DNA of 64,000 bases from Theodoxus fluviatilis. Taxonomy: Eukaryota > Mollusca > Gastropoda > Cycloneritida > Neritidae. Below, one piece after another: positions 47,471 through 57,151 of this stretch. Location of the stretch: the NCBI GenBank assembly GCA_034096865.1, contig JAWQFJ010001812.1, positions 321,612 through 385,611 on the forward strand, in the 5' to 3' direction. The position numbers were made by a program, and so were the translations under genes. The notes under the pieces were generated by a model. The model was given only the letters and a program-made list of their open reading frames with translations. It searched no databases and was not told the origin of the DNA. Each line of letters starts with the position of its first letter. Position 1 is the first letter of the stretch.

Positions 47471-47873
47471 TGAGGCTGGCTGGCTCACAGTGTGTCAAAC
47501 ACACATGGAAAGCAAACCCCGCGAAAGTCCAGGCGCAGCCAGTTCTGTACACATACGATATGTAGGGGTTCTGCAAGGGTTAAGGGTGTTTCTGTTTGCT
47601 CAAAAATGGTCGATTTGGGCGTGTTTATGATCATAATTGATAACTATTATTAACTGTAATTAATCTTTTCACCCACTTACAATCACCGTTGATAAAACAA
47701 AACGATACCAAACGATAGAAAAATGTTTGAAGAATTCACTGCTCACCAATCTCAATTTCACCCAGGTTGACCCTCACCACTGTTATTCCTGTGTACCACA
47801 GCTGTGCCGGTTGCGAGTTATGACTGATTTCAAGAAATGGGTCACATATGTTAGAGCATGCAGAGCAGAAGTA

Positions 47874-47904
<31 letters not shown>

Positions 47905-48176
47905 AGAGGAACTAAGAAAACACAAGGAGAATAGTTTCAAATAGACTAATAACGCATTAAACCCCACTTATGGAATTAGACAAAAATGGCATAGTGAACC
48001 TATTGTTTAAAAAAAGTTAAACATGATACCAAACACACCAAGGCTTATCCAAAGAAAAAAAGAAAAAAAACTGCAAAAGCATAAAACTGCACTGCTGGCC
48101 TTTTGGCATAGATGACCCCTCCACTTCCATAGTCAGTGATGTGATCCACATTCACTGGGAGATGCTGATCAATTCC

Positions 48177-49910
48177 ATGACTGAAATGGTTTGCCTGACT
48201 AGAGCTATAACTGAACTGGTCTGCCTGACTAGAGCTATTACTGAACTGGTCTGCCTGATTAGAGCTATAACTGAACTGGTCTGCCTGATTAGAGCTATAA
48301 CTGAACTGGTCTGCCTGACTAGAGCTATAACTGAACTGGTCTGCCTGACTAGACCTATAACTGAACTGGTCTGCCTGACTAGAGCTATTACTGAACTGGT
48401 CTGCCTGATTAGAGCTATAACTGAACTGGTCTGCCTGATTAGAGCTATAACTGAACTGGTCTGCCTGACTAGAGCTATAACTGAACTGGTCTGCCTGACT
48501 AGAGCTATAACTGAACTGGTCTGCCTGACTAGAGCTATAACTGAACTGGTCTGCCTGACTAGAGCTATTACTGAACTGGTCTGCCTGATTAGAGCTATAA
48601 CTGAACTGGTCTGCCTGATTAGAGCTATAACTGAACTGGTCTGCCTGACTAGAGCTATAACTGAACTGGTCTGCCTGACTAGACCTATAACTGAACTGGT
48701 CTGCCTGACTAGAGCTATTACTGAACTGGTCTGCCTGATTAGAGCTATAACTGAACTGGTCTGCCTGATTAGAGCTATAACTGAACTGGTCTGCTTGACT
48801 AGAGCTATAACTGAACTGGTCTGCCTGACTAGAGCTATAACTGAACTGGTCTGCCTGACTAGAGCTATAACTGAACTGGTCTGCCTGACTAGAGCTATAA
48901 CTGAACTGGTCTCCCTGATTAGAGCTATAACTGAACTGGTCTGCCTGACTAGAGCTATAACTGAACTGGTCTGCCTGACTAGAGCTATAACTGAACTGGT
49001 CTGCCTGATTAGAGCTATAACTGAACTGGTCTGCCTGACTAGAGCTATAACTGAAATGGTCTGCCTGACTAGACCTATAACTGAACTGGTCTGCCTGACT
49101 AGAGCTATAACTGAACTGGTCTGCCTGATTAGAGCTATAACTGAACTGGTCTGCCTGACTAGAGCTATAACTGAACTGGTCTGCCTGACTAGAGCTATAA
49201 CTGAACTGGTCTGCCTGACTAGAGCTATAACTGAAATGGTCTGCCTGACTAGAGCTATAACTGAACTGGTCTGCCTGACTAGAGCTATAACTGAACTGGT
49301 CTGCCTGACTAGAGCTATAACTGAACTGGTCTGCCTGACTAGACAATAACTGAAATGGTCTGCCTGACTAGAGCTATAACTGAACTGGTCTGCCTGATTA
49401 GAGCTATAACTGAACTGGTCTGCCTGACTAGAGCTATAACTGAACTGGTCTGCCTGACTAGAGCTATAACTGAACTGGTCTGCCTGATTAGAGCTATAAC
49501 TGAACTGGTCTGCCTGACTAGAGCTATAACTGAAATGGTCTGCCTGATTAGAGCTATAACTGAAATGGTCTGCCTGACTAGAGCTATAACTGAACTGGTC
49601 TGCCTGATTAGAGCTATAACTGAACTGGTCTGCCTGACTAGAGCTATAACTGAACTGGTCTGCCTGACTAGAGCTATAACTGAACTGGTCTGCCTGATTA
49701 GAGCTATAACTGAACTGGTCTGCCTGACTAGAGCTATAACTGAACTGGTCTGCCTGACTAGAGCTATAACTGAACTGGTCTGCCTGACTAGAGCTATAAC
49801 TGAACTGGTCTCCCTGACTAGAGCTCCTACTAAAATGGTCTGCCTGACTAAAGCTACTACTGAACTGGTCTCCCTGACTAGAGCTATAACTGAACTGGTC
49901 TGCCTGACAT
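48177..49910. repeat. 30-bp minisatellite, about 58 copies
   Basis: The unit contains CTGAACTGGTCTGCCTGACT followed by AGAGCTATAA, with a few recurrent variants (ACT/ATT, AGAGC/AGACC, TAA/TTA) arranged as higher-order blocks. It ends 20 bp before the next Lar exon. Unit length is a multiple of three, so several frames on both strands stay open for hundreds of codons. The last plus-strand frame runs into the exon in the correct Lar frame. Confidence 0.96.
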
Positions 49911-49930
49911 CCCCCTCTGTCCATCCACAG

Positions 49931-50050
49931 ATCAAGTGTGACCAGTACTGGCCGTCACGGGGAGCGGAGACGTATGGACTGATGCACGTCATGCTGGTGG
50001 ATGTGACCGAGCTGTCTACCTACACCATGCGCACCTTCCACATTTCCCGG
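49931..50050 (+). CDS. Lar: Lar exon: D1 segment IKCDQYWPSRG
   Basis: 120 nt, residues 1176-1215, phase 0 at both ends. It encodes IKCDQYWPSRGAETYGLMHV, then MLVDVTELSTYTMRTFHISR, matching [20 protein letters not shown] in LAR D1. The acceptor CCATCCACAG follows the minisatellite directly. Confidence 0.97.
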
Positions 50051-50483
50051 GTAGGTTCCCCTCCTTGCCTGGCAAAGGTGCGGGGAAGCGCAGTTGGACA
50101 AGTTGACTGGCAAGACTTGACTGAGAGAGAGAGAGTTGTGCTGGTGGCAGTGGGTATGGACCTGAATGTTGAACTGCCCTGATTTCTAAGAGAACTTGGT
50201 CTTTGGATTGTAATAAGGACGTGCGTTTGCTGTTGGCATTGATCAGCCTTCTCTCAAACTGCAGCTAATCCAGTCTGCTGGAGAAGGAATGAAGATGCTT
50301 TGTGTCTTCCTTTCACTTCATGACATGTAAAGATCATTCTAGTATTTACAGATGGGACCCTCAGAAGATTGTGAGGATTGTCTCTGTGTGCAGCCTGTGT
50401 TTACCGTTAGAAAGCTCATAGAAAGTAAGGAGAATTGTCGCTTGTTGACATGAAATCAATGCTGGATTCTATTTTTGGTGCAG
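50051..50483 (+). other. Intron inside D1
   Basis: 433 bp, phase 0, unique sequence, nothing recognised. Confidence 0.75.
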
Positions 50484-50638
50484 TATGGCTGCCCGGAGAA
50501 GCGCGAGGTGAAGCAGTTCCAGTTCACAGCCTGGCCTGACCACGGTGTGCCCGACCACCCCACCCCCCTCCTCATGTTCATGCGCCGCGTCAAGGCCAGC
50601 AACCCTCCTGATGCAGGACCCCTCGTTGTCCACTGCAG
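50484..50638 (+). CDS. Lar: Lar exon: D1 WPD loop and catalytic Cys
   Basis: 155 nt, residues 1216-1266 plus two bases, phase 0 to phase 2. It contains [19 protein letters not shown] with the general-acid Asp (residue 1234) and GPLVVHC with the nucleophilic Cys (residue 1266, codon 50634-50636). The intron splits the Ser codon of [10 protein letters not shown] right after Cys. A GT-rich repeat begins at the donor. Confidence 0.98.
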
Positions 50639-50644
50639 GTAGGG

Positions 50645-50780
50645 CGTGCGTGCATGTGTGTGTGTATTTGCGTGTGTGTGTGTGTGTGGGTGTGTATTTG
50701 CATGTGTGTGTGTATGTGTGTGTGTGTGTGTATTTGTGTGTGTGTGTATATGTGTGTGTGTGTATGTGTGTGTGTGTGGT
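50645..50780. repeat. GT-rich microsatellite at a splice donor
   Basis: Imperfect (GT)n with GTATTTGCGT interruptions, starting within about 10 bp of the donor of the catalytic-Cys exon. Confidence 0.9.
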
Positions 50781-50928
50781 GTAAGAGATTCTGGAGCACC
50801 AGTGTTTACTCTAATTACTCCAATCTTTGAAGGTGAATTGCTTTCTTATTACAACTGGTAGTAGAAATTAACTTCAATTTGAGCTGGTCACATCATCCTC
50901 TACCTCACCCCACTCCTTGCCCATGCAG

Positions 50929-51214
50929 CGCGGGAGTTGGGCGCACAGGCGCCTTCATCGTGATTGACGCCATGCTGGAGCGCATCAAGCACGAGAAGAC
51001 AGTAGACATCTATGGCCATGTCACCTGCCTGCGTGCCCAGCGCAACTACATGGTGCAGACAGAAGACCAGTACATCTTCATCCACGATGCGCTGCTAGAG
51101 GCCGTGCAATGCGGCAACACCGAAGTCCCAGCACGCAACCTGGCCATGCACCTGCAGAAGCTGACCCAGCCTGAGCCTGGGGAGACTGTCACTGGCATGG
51201 AGTTGGAGTTCAAG
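50929..51214 (+). CDS. Lar: Lar exon: D1 P-loop completion and Q-loop
   Basis: 286 nt, residues 1267-1362, phase 2 to phase 0. It completes [19 protein letters not shown] with the P-loop Arg, then [20 protein letters not shown], the Q-loop [18 protein letters not shown], and [18 protein letters not shown] up to MELEFK. D1 keeps all catalytic residues, so an active enzyme is expected. Confidence 0.98.
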
Positions 51215-51235
51215 GTAAGTCTCTCAGTAATCCAC

Positions 51236-51863
51236 CTGTGCTGGAGCCCAGTTGTGCTGGAGCCCAGTTGTGCTGGAGTCCAGTTGTGCTGGAGCCCAGT
51301 TGTGCTGGAGCCCAGCTGTGCTGGAGCCCAGCTGTGCTGGAGCCCAGCTGTGCTGGAGTCCAGCTGTGCTGGAGTCCAGTTGTGCTGGAGCCCAGTTGTG
51401 CTGGAGCCCAGTTGTGCTGGAGCCCAGTTGTGCTGGAGCCCAGTTGTGCTGGAGCCCAGTTGTGCTGGAGCTGTGCTGGAGTCCAGTTGTGCTGGAGCCC
51501 AGTTGTGCTGGAGCCCAGCTGTGCTGAAGCCCAGTTGTGCTGGAGTCCAGTTGTGCTGGAGCCCAGTTGTGCTGGAGCCCAGTTGTGCTGGAGTTCAGTT
51601 GTGCTGGAGCCCAGTTGTGCTGGAGCCCAGTTGTGCTGGAGCCCAGTTGTGCTGGAGTTCACTTGTGCTGGAGCCCAGTTGTGCTGGAGCCCAGTTGTGC
51701 TGGAGCCCAGTTGTGCTGGAGCCCACTTGTGCTGGAGCCCACTTGTGCTGGAGCCCAGTTGTGCTGGAGTCCAGTTGTGCTGGAGTCCAGTTGTGCTGGA
51801 GCCCAGTTGTGCTGGAGCTGTCCTGGAGCCCAGTTGTGCTGGAGCCCAGTTGTGCTGGAGTCT
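51236..51863. repeat. 16-bp minisatellite, about 39 copies
   Basis: The unit is CTGGAGCCCAGTTGTG with variants (CTTG, AGCTG, AGTCC) and rare short units. It starts 22 bp after the donor of the last D1 exon. Because 16 bp reads as 48 nt = 16 residues, it gives open frames with a 16-residue period; these are repeat artefacts. Confidence 0.96.
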
Positions 51864-52636
<773 letters not shown>

Positions 52637-52730
52637 AGGTTAGCCAACATGAAGGCCAGTCCCAACAGATTTGTCAGCGCCAACCTGGCTGTCAACAAGT
52701 TCAAGAACAGACTGGTCAACATTCTGCCTT
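52637..52730 (+). CDS. Lar: Lar exon: D1-D2 linker and start of D2
   Basis: 94 nt, residues 1363-1393 plus one base, phase 0 to phase 1. It encodes [20 protein letters not shown] and [11 protein letters not shown]. The recognition-loop motif reads KNRL where active domains have KNRY, a known feature of the inactive D2 of LAR. Confidence 0.96.
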
Positions 52731-53058
52731 GTGAGTATCACTCTCTGTTTGCTGCACAGTTGACTGGAAGCTTTGAATGTTGAAGTAGCAACAGGAAAAT
52801 CATACGTGAATTGTGGTTGGTGTGTCCAGACCTGATTATGATAAGGTTGGTAATAACTAATTTCCTGTACTGTAAACTTCAGACCACTGCCTCAATGTTA
52901 GTCCTCATTCACTTTAATAGCAGCAGCAGCAGCTGCAGTCGTTAAACTAATGCTTTTAGCTTTGCATCATTATTTGCTGTAAGTCTTTTTCCCTGTGACG
53001 ATGAGGACGGTATATTCTGCAGTGATTTTGCACATGCATCTGTCTGTCTGTGTTCCAG
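52731..53058 (+). other. Intron inside D2
   Basis: 328 bp, phase 1. A short (CAG)n run at 52919-52932, otherwise nothing. Confidence 0.75.
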
Positions 53059-53135
53059 ACGAGTCCACCAGGGTGTGTTTACAGCCAATCCGTGGTGTGG
53101 ACGGGTCAGACTACATCAACGCCAGCTTCATTGAT
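53059..53135 (+). CDS. Lar: Lar exon: D2 segment [12 protein letters not shown]
   Basis: 77 nt, residues 1394-1419, phase 1 to phase 0. It encodes [20 protein letters not shown] followed by NASFID, practically identical to vertebrate D2 domains. Confidence 0.97.
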
Positions 53136-53393
53136 GTAAGTGATGACCCCTTCCCATGCACACTTTGCTGTGCTGTACTGCAGTAGCACTTCAGCCATTG
53201 ATGGGTTCTGTGAGGAATGTAGATAAATTGATAAATAAGTAGATATGTTATTTCTCTCTCTGGAATGAGTTGATGTAAAACTGCAATCATTTGAAGCAAT
53301 AGCTGCCCAACACCCTGCCTAGACGTTACACTGCACGTGCTGTTTGCTTATGTGTGTAATGTATGACTCGGAGTGCATGGGTTCTGGTTGCAG

Positions 53394-53528
53394 GGTTACC
53401 GGTACCGGAAGGCCTACGTTGCCACCCAGGGTCCGCTGGCAGAGACCACGGAGGACTTCTGGCGCATGCTGTGGGAGCACAATTCCACCATCATCGTCAT
53501 GCTGACCAAGCTGCGTGAGATGGGCAGG
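53394..53528 (+). CDS. Lar: Lar exon: D2 segment [13 protein letters not shown]
   Basis: 135 nt, residues 1420-1464, phase 0 at both ends. It encodes [40 protein letters not shown] and REMGR. It ends at the same place in the domain as the 99-nt D1 exon (SR versus GR), an intron position shared by D1 and D2. Confidence 0.98.
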
Positions 53529-53554
53529 GTGAGCCAGCACTGCTCTTTGTCCTT

Positions 53555-53702
53555 GTAGCGTTGGTACCTCCAGTACCAAGTGTTGTACCTCCAGTACCAA
53601 GTGTTGTGTCCTCCCTTTCCTTGTAGCGTTTGTACCTCCAGTACCAAGTGTTGTACCTCCAGCACCAAGTGTTGTACCTCCAGTACCAAGTGATGTGTCC
53701 TC
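53555..53702. repeat. Short minisatellite TACCTCCAGTACCAAGTGT
   Basis: Five copies of a 20-21 bp unit in two blocks. Each block is preceded by CCTTGTAGCGTT, so a larger about 70-bp duplication is also present. It lies just after the D2 exon donor. Confidence 0.85.
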
Positions 53703-53997
53703 CCTTGGGAACTGCTGTGTGAAGTCACAGCTGTTCATGGGCTGAGGTGGCCGCAGTCCTGAATTCGTTCTTTCCCTGAATTGCTGCATTTATATGTTGC
53801 TTTATGAGATGTGGGTCTCCTAGATGGAATTTGTTGGCCCTGAAGATGTCAGGTCACTCAGTCCAGAACAGTTCCCAGACTGCTCCTTCTGCAGGACGTG
53901 TTGACAGAAAGGGGGAAAGGAGAAGTCTTGGAAATATCAAGGTCTACATATTACCCTGTGTTCTGTGTTGATTTACTGCTGTGTATGCATAACAAGG

Positions 53998-55139
53998 AAG
54001 TTAGTGACTGGGAAAACTGAGAAAGCGTTCGATCGTGTTTGGCATGACGGCCTCTGGCAAGTCTTGAGAGGATTTAATATTGACAAAGGCCTGGTGCAAG
54101 TCATCCAAGAACTCTACTTGAACGCCAGCAGCGCGGTTCTCCTCGACGGACATATTGGAGAGTTCTTCAGGACTTCAGTAGGCGTCCTCCAGGGATGTCT
54201 CCTCTCCCCGGTCCTGTTCAACCTCTTCCTCGAGCAGATCATGCGGGAGACTCCACGACCACCACACCTCCATTTCCATTGGCGGCAGACCCATCTCCAA
54301 CCTGAGATTCACTGACGACATAGACCTCATGGGTGGAAGTAACAGCGAGCTACAAGATCTCACCAACAGACTATCGAAGAGAGCGGGAGCATATGAAAGG
54401 GAGGTCAGCACGGAGAAGTCAAAGACGATGGTGAACAGCACAAACACACCAGTGCCGACATCACCATGAACGGTGAGGAGCTAGAAGAGGTCAGCAGCTT
54501 CAAGTACTTGGGAGCAACCCTGTCTAAGGACGGCACTAGTACTGCTGAGGTCCGCATCAGAATCGCCATGGCAACCTCGGCGATGGCCAGACTAAGCAGG
54601 TTGTGGACAAGCAGCTCCATCAGCTTCTCCACCAAGTACAGGCTCTACAAGTCCTTTGTGGTCTCCATCGTCCTCTACGGCTGTGAGACCTGGATGCTAC
54701 ACGCTGACACGGAGCGAAGGATCCAGGCCTTCGAGATGAAATGCCTGCGCAGATTGCTCCGCATCTCCTACCTGGAGCGCAAGACTAACGATTATGTGCG
54801 GAACACGACAGCGGCACTCATGGGCCCTCAGGAACCCCTCCTGGCAACCGTCAAGCAACGCAAGCTTGCCTGGTTTGGTCACATCACCAGACACGACTCC
54901 CTGTGCAAGACCATACTTCAGGGAACATTAAAGGATGGGCATTGTCGCGGCCGACAGAAGAAGAGCTGGACTGACAATGTGAAGGAATGGACCTCCCTCT
55001 CCATGGAAGAGCTGCTCGCGACGGCCCAGAACAGACCCGAATAGAGGAGGACTGCTGTCTCGTCATCCCTCATGTCCCCCCGACGGCCAAATCGGTCAAG
55101 GGACTGAACTGAACTAACTGAACTGAACTGAACTGAAAA
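53998..55139 (+). mobile_element. RTE-like non-LTR retrotransposon fragment (RT and C-terminal region)
   Basis: 5'-truncated. Reverse transcriptase motifs KAFDRVWHDGLWQVLRG and SVGVLQGCLLSPVLFNLFLE are followed, after a frameshift near 54250, by FTDDIDLMGGSNSELQDL, where FTDD replaces the usual FADD/YADD box. A second shift near 54450 leads to the C-terminal region GEELEEVSSFKYLGATLSKD, VLYGCETWMLHADTERRI and AWFGHITRHDSL, ending TAG at 55042-55044. An ACTGA-type repeat tail lies at about 55104-55138. The combination is typical of RTE-clade elements common in molluscs. Two frameshifts make it inactive. Confidence 0.83.
54466..55044 (+). pseudogene. Endonuclease-reverse transcriptase C-terminal ORF
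   Basis: 192 codons open without interruption. It contains the YLGATLSKDG motif and the GCETWML and W-F-G-H-I-T-R-H motifs that close RT proteins of this LINE group. It is the best-preserved portion of the insertion at 53998-55139 and carries no functional domain on its own. Confidence 0.8.
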
Positions 55140-55241
55140 CTGAGACTGTTGGAAACATTTGCACTGTTCAACCAACGTGAACATGTCACACATCCCATAG
55201 TGGTTGAATGATGCCTGTAATGTGTGTTTGTGTGTTCACAG

Positions 55242-55367
55242 GAGAAGTGCCACCAGTACTGGCCCAGTGAGAGGTCAGCCCGCTACCAGTACTTCGTGGT
55301 GGACCCCATGACCGAGTACAACATGCCCCAGTACATCCTCAGAGAGTTCAAGGTCACAGATGCCAGG
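55242..55367 (+). CDS. Lar: Lar exon: D2 segment [18 protein letters not shown]
   Basis: 126 nt, residues 1465-1506, phase 0 at both ends. It encodes [40 protein letters not shown] and AR, near-identical to vertebrate LAR D2. Confidence 0.98.
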
Positions 55368-55409
55368 GTGAGTGCCTCATATGACTCCAGCAGGATATGG
55401 ATGGGCGTG

Positions 55410-55437
55410 CATGTGGGGGGGTGTGTGTGTTTGTGTT

Positions 55438-55482
<45 letters not shown>

Positions 55483-55486
55483 GTTT
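55410..55486. repeat. GT/GA compound microsatellite
   Basis: A G run and imperfect (GT)n pass into (GA)n, about 45 bp downstream of the preceding D2 donor. Confidence 0.92.
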
Positions 55487-55566
55487 CTGTAGAAGTGTCT
55501 GAACATGTATGTGTTCGTGATCTACTGCATCCCTGATGCCTGCAAAACTCTGCTGTCTGCCTGCAG

Positions 55567-55721
55567 GATGGGCAGTCCAGGACGATACGGCAGTTCCAGT
55601 TCACAGACTGGCCAGAGCAGGGCGTGCCCAAGTCTGGTGAAGGCTTCATCGACTTCATTGGCCAGGTGCACAAGACCAAGGAGCAGTTTGGCCAGGAGGG
55701 TCCCATATCTGTCCACTGCAG
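55567..55721 (+). CDS. Lar: Lar exon: D2 WPE loop and Cys
   Basis: 155 nt, residues 1507-1557 plus two bases, phase 0 to phase 2. It encodes [39 protein letters not shown] and GPISVHC. The WPD Asp is replaced by Glu (residue 1523), as in the inactive D2 of LAR, while Cys1557 is kept. Length, phase and split after Cys are identical to the D1 exon at 50484-50638. Confidence 0.98.
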
Positions 55722-56158
55722 GTAGGAACATGTGGCCATGCGTAGGCAGGCCGGCCCTGCACTGGGGCAAGGTGTCCAGTTACTGGTGTAGGGAATGCTG
55801 TGTGTCAGTGACATGGCATTGAGGTGCTTTAGTGAAGATGTCTTCGAGTTCTGCTGATGCCAATTGTAACAGATGTCATAGAAATATCAATTAATTTTAC
55901 CAAATTGAGAACAAATAAATTTGAAAAGAAGACAACTATTGTAAGTTGCATTGGAATTGATCTCTCCTGTGATCTGCATCATGTATTTTCTTGTTTGGGA
56001 TGACTGCATCAATCAGCCAGTCTGCTTCAACTCCATTGAAACTCCCGAGGGATGGAGGACATTTTTTTTCTTTTGTTTAGAGATAATGCTCTTCAAAACA
56101 GTCTGTTTCTCCACAGCCCCTGACAGTGCTGTCTGCAATTGCCCATGCTTTGTTGCAG
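55722..56158 (+). other. Intron splitting the D2 [10 protein letters not shown] motif
   Basis: 437 bp, phase 2. Unique sequence, nothing recognised. Confidence 0.75.
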
Positions 56159-56294
56159 TGCCGGTGTGGGTCGCACTGGAGTGTTCATCACGTTGAGCAT
56201 AGTGCTGGAGCGTATGCGCTACGAGGGGGTGGTGGACATGTTCCAGACGGTGAAGATGCTCCGCACACAGCGGCCAGCCCTTGTCCAGACCGAG
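56159..56294 (+). CDS. Lar: Lar exon: D2 P-loop and QTE
   Basis: 136 nt, residues 1558-1603, phase 2 to phase 0. It completes [20 protein letters not shown] and continues [20 protein letters not shown] and ALVQTE. The donor GAG|gtactc is less canonical than others in the gene. Confidence 0.97.
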
Positions 56295-56445
56295 GTACTC
56301 CTCTCTTTTCCTGTCAGCCTTACCTGCACACTTGAAGTGTGAAAGTACAAGCCATTGAAATTGTTGTCAATGCCTTTTCTGCACTGTTGTCTACCTGTTC
56401 ATCTTGCTGAGTGGGAGATGGGCAGCTCTGCTTAATTCACTTCCT

Positions 56446-56637
56446 GTGTGGCCCTCTGTGGGTTGGGGGTCAGAATAGACCCACCACAGCTCCCTGTGCA
56501 ATTTGGGGGGGGGGATACCTAGGGACATCAAGACTTGATTTGCACTTAATCTGAACTATTCTGGTGATTTTTCGTATGCAATGGCCTTACATAGCCTACA
56601 AAAGCTGAATGGCCATAAAACTCCATCCATCCATCCA
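56446..56637 (+). repeat. LINE 3' tail copy with (ATCC)n end
   Basis: It contains CCTCTGTGGGTTGGGGGTCA, TAGACCCACCACAGCTCCCT, TACCTAGGGACA, then GGCCTTACATAGCC-TACAAAAGCTGAATGGCC and AAACTCCATCCATCCATCC. It matches the reverse-oriented copy at 31786-31978 over its length and sits in the last Lar intron. Confidence 0.68.
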
Positions 56638-57082
56638 CCACTTCCTTTATGGTAATAAAGTTTACCTCATTATTTGTTCAGCTCATGGTGGCTAACATCA
56701 GTTACCTGGAGGCAGCTGTGAATTTCATTAACACATTACCTTTGTCAGAGAGTTCAGAGATGCAATTTCTCGGTGAATTCTTTCTGTGTTTGCCGCTCTT
56801 ATCTCATTGATATGCAAGTATCATTAATTTATTTGAGAATGGATCGGACTGATCTGACCCTGTTCCAGTGCCCCTGGTAGTGTCTCGGGCTGCTTGGGGG
56901 CGCCCCCTGGCTGAGATACTGGAGCCCCCCAAAACCCCAGCAGCCAGGGGTTCCAGTAGATGAGGGGGCATTGAGTGGCTCCTGCCAGTTGTTGCTCTTG
57001 TGCAGTCATGCTTGCACTTCTGTATTTGTCTGCAGCTTGTTCAGAGTCGGTCAATCACCCCCACTGTGTTGATGCATTGCAG
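56638..57082 (+). other. Rest of the last coding intron
   Basis: Unique sequence to the acceptor TGATGCATTGCAG. Nothing recognised. Confidence 0.75.
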
Positions 57083-57151
57083 GACCAGTACCAGTTCTGC
57101 TACCGTGCGGCGCTGGAGTACTTGGGCTCGTTCGACCACTACGCCAACTGA
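57083..57151 (+). CDS. Lar: Lar terminal coding exon
   Basis: 69 nt, residues 1604-1625 and stop. It encodes [20 protein letters not shown] followed by AN and TGA (57149-57151). The C-terminus LGSFDHYA(T/N) is the invariant end of LAR-family phosphatases, so the stop is authentic. Confidence 0.98.
   Translation, partial: DQYQFCYRAALEYLGSFDHYAN

Larger units (their letters stand above)
40053..47847. mobile_element. Possible older host element, interrupted by the DIRS insertion
   Basis: Left ATGTGACCC-9 nt-AAATCAGTC (40053-40079) and right GACTGATTT-8 nt-GGGTCACAT (47822-47847) form an interrupted inverted repeat of 18 matching positions. If the DIRS insertion (41209-46832) is removed, the interval is about 2.2 kb and carries the minus-strand ORF at 46839-47252 with its promoter-like region. 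This fits a decayed DNA transposon. It could also be coincidence, because no target duplication is evident. Confidence 0.35.

Noticed and set aside
48177..49910. CRISPR-like regular repeat array
   Set aside because: Units are directly tandem without spacers, and the context is a eukaryotic intron.
48045..49992. Long open frames with repeats FSYSSSQADQ (minus strand) and LTRAITELVC (plus strand)
   Set aside because: A consequence of the 30-bp unit being divisible by three and stop-free. No start context, signal or homology. Retained only as a finding about read-through into the exon.
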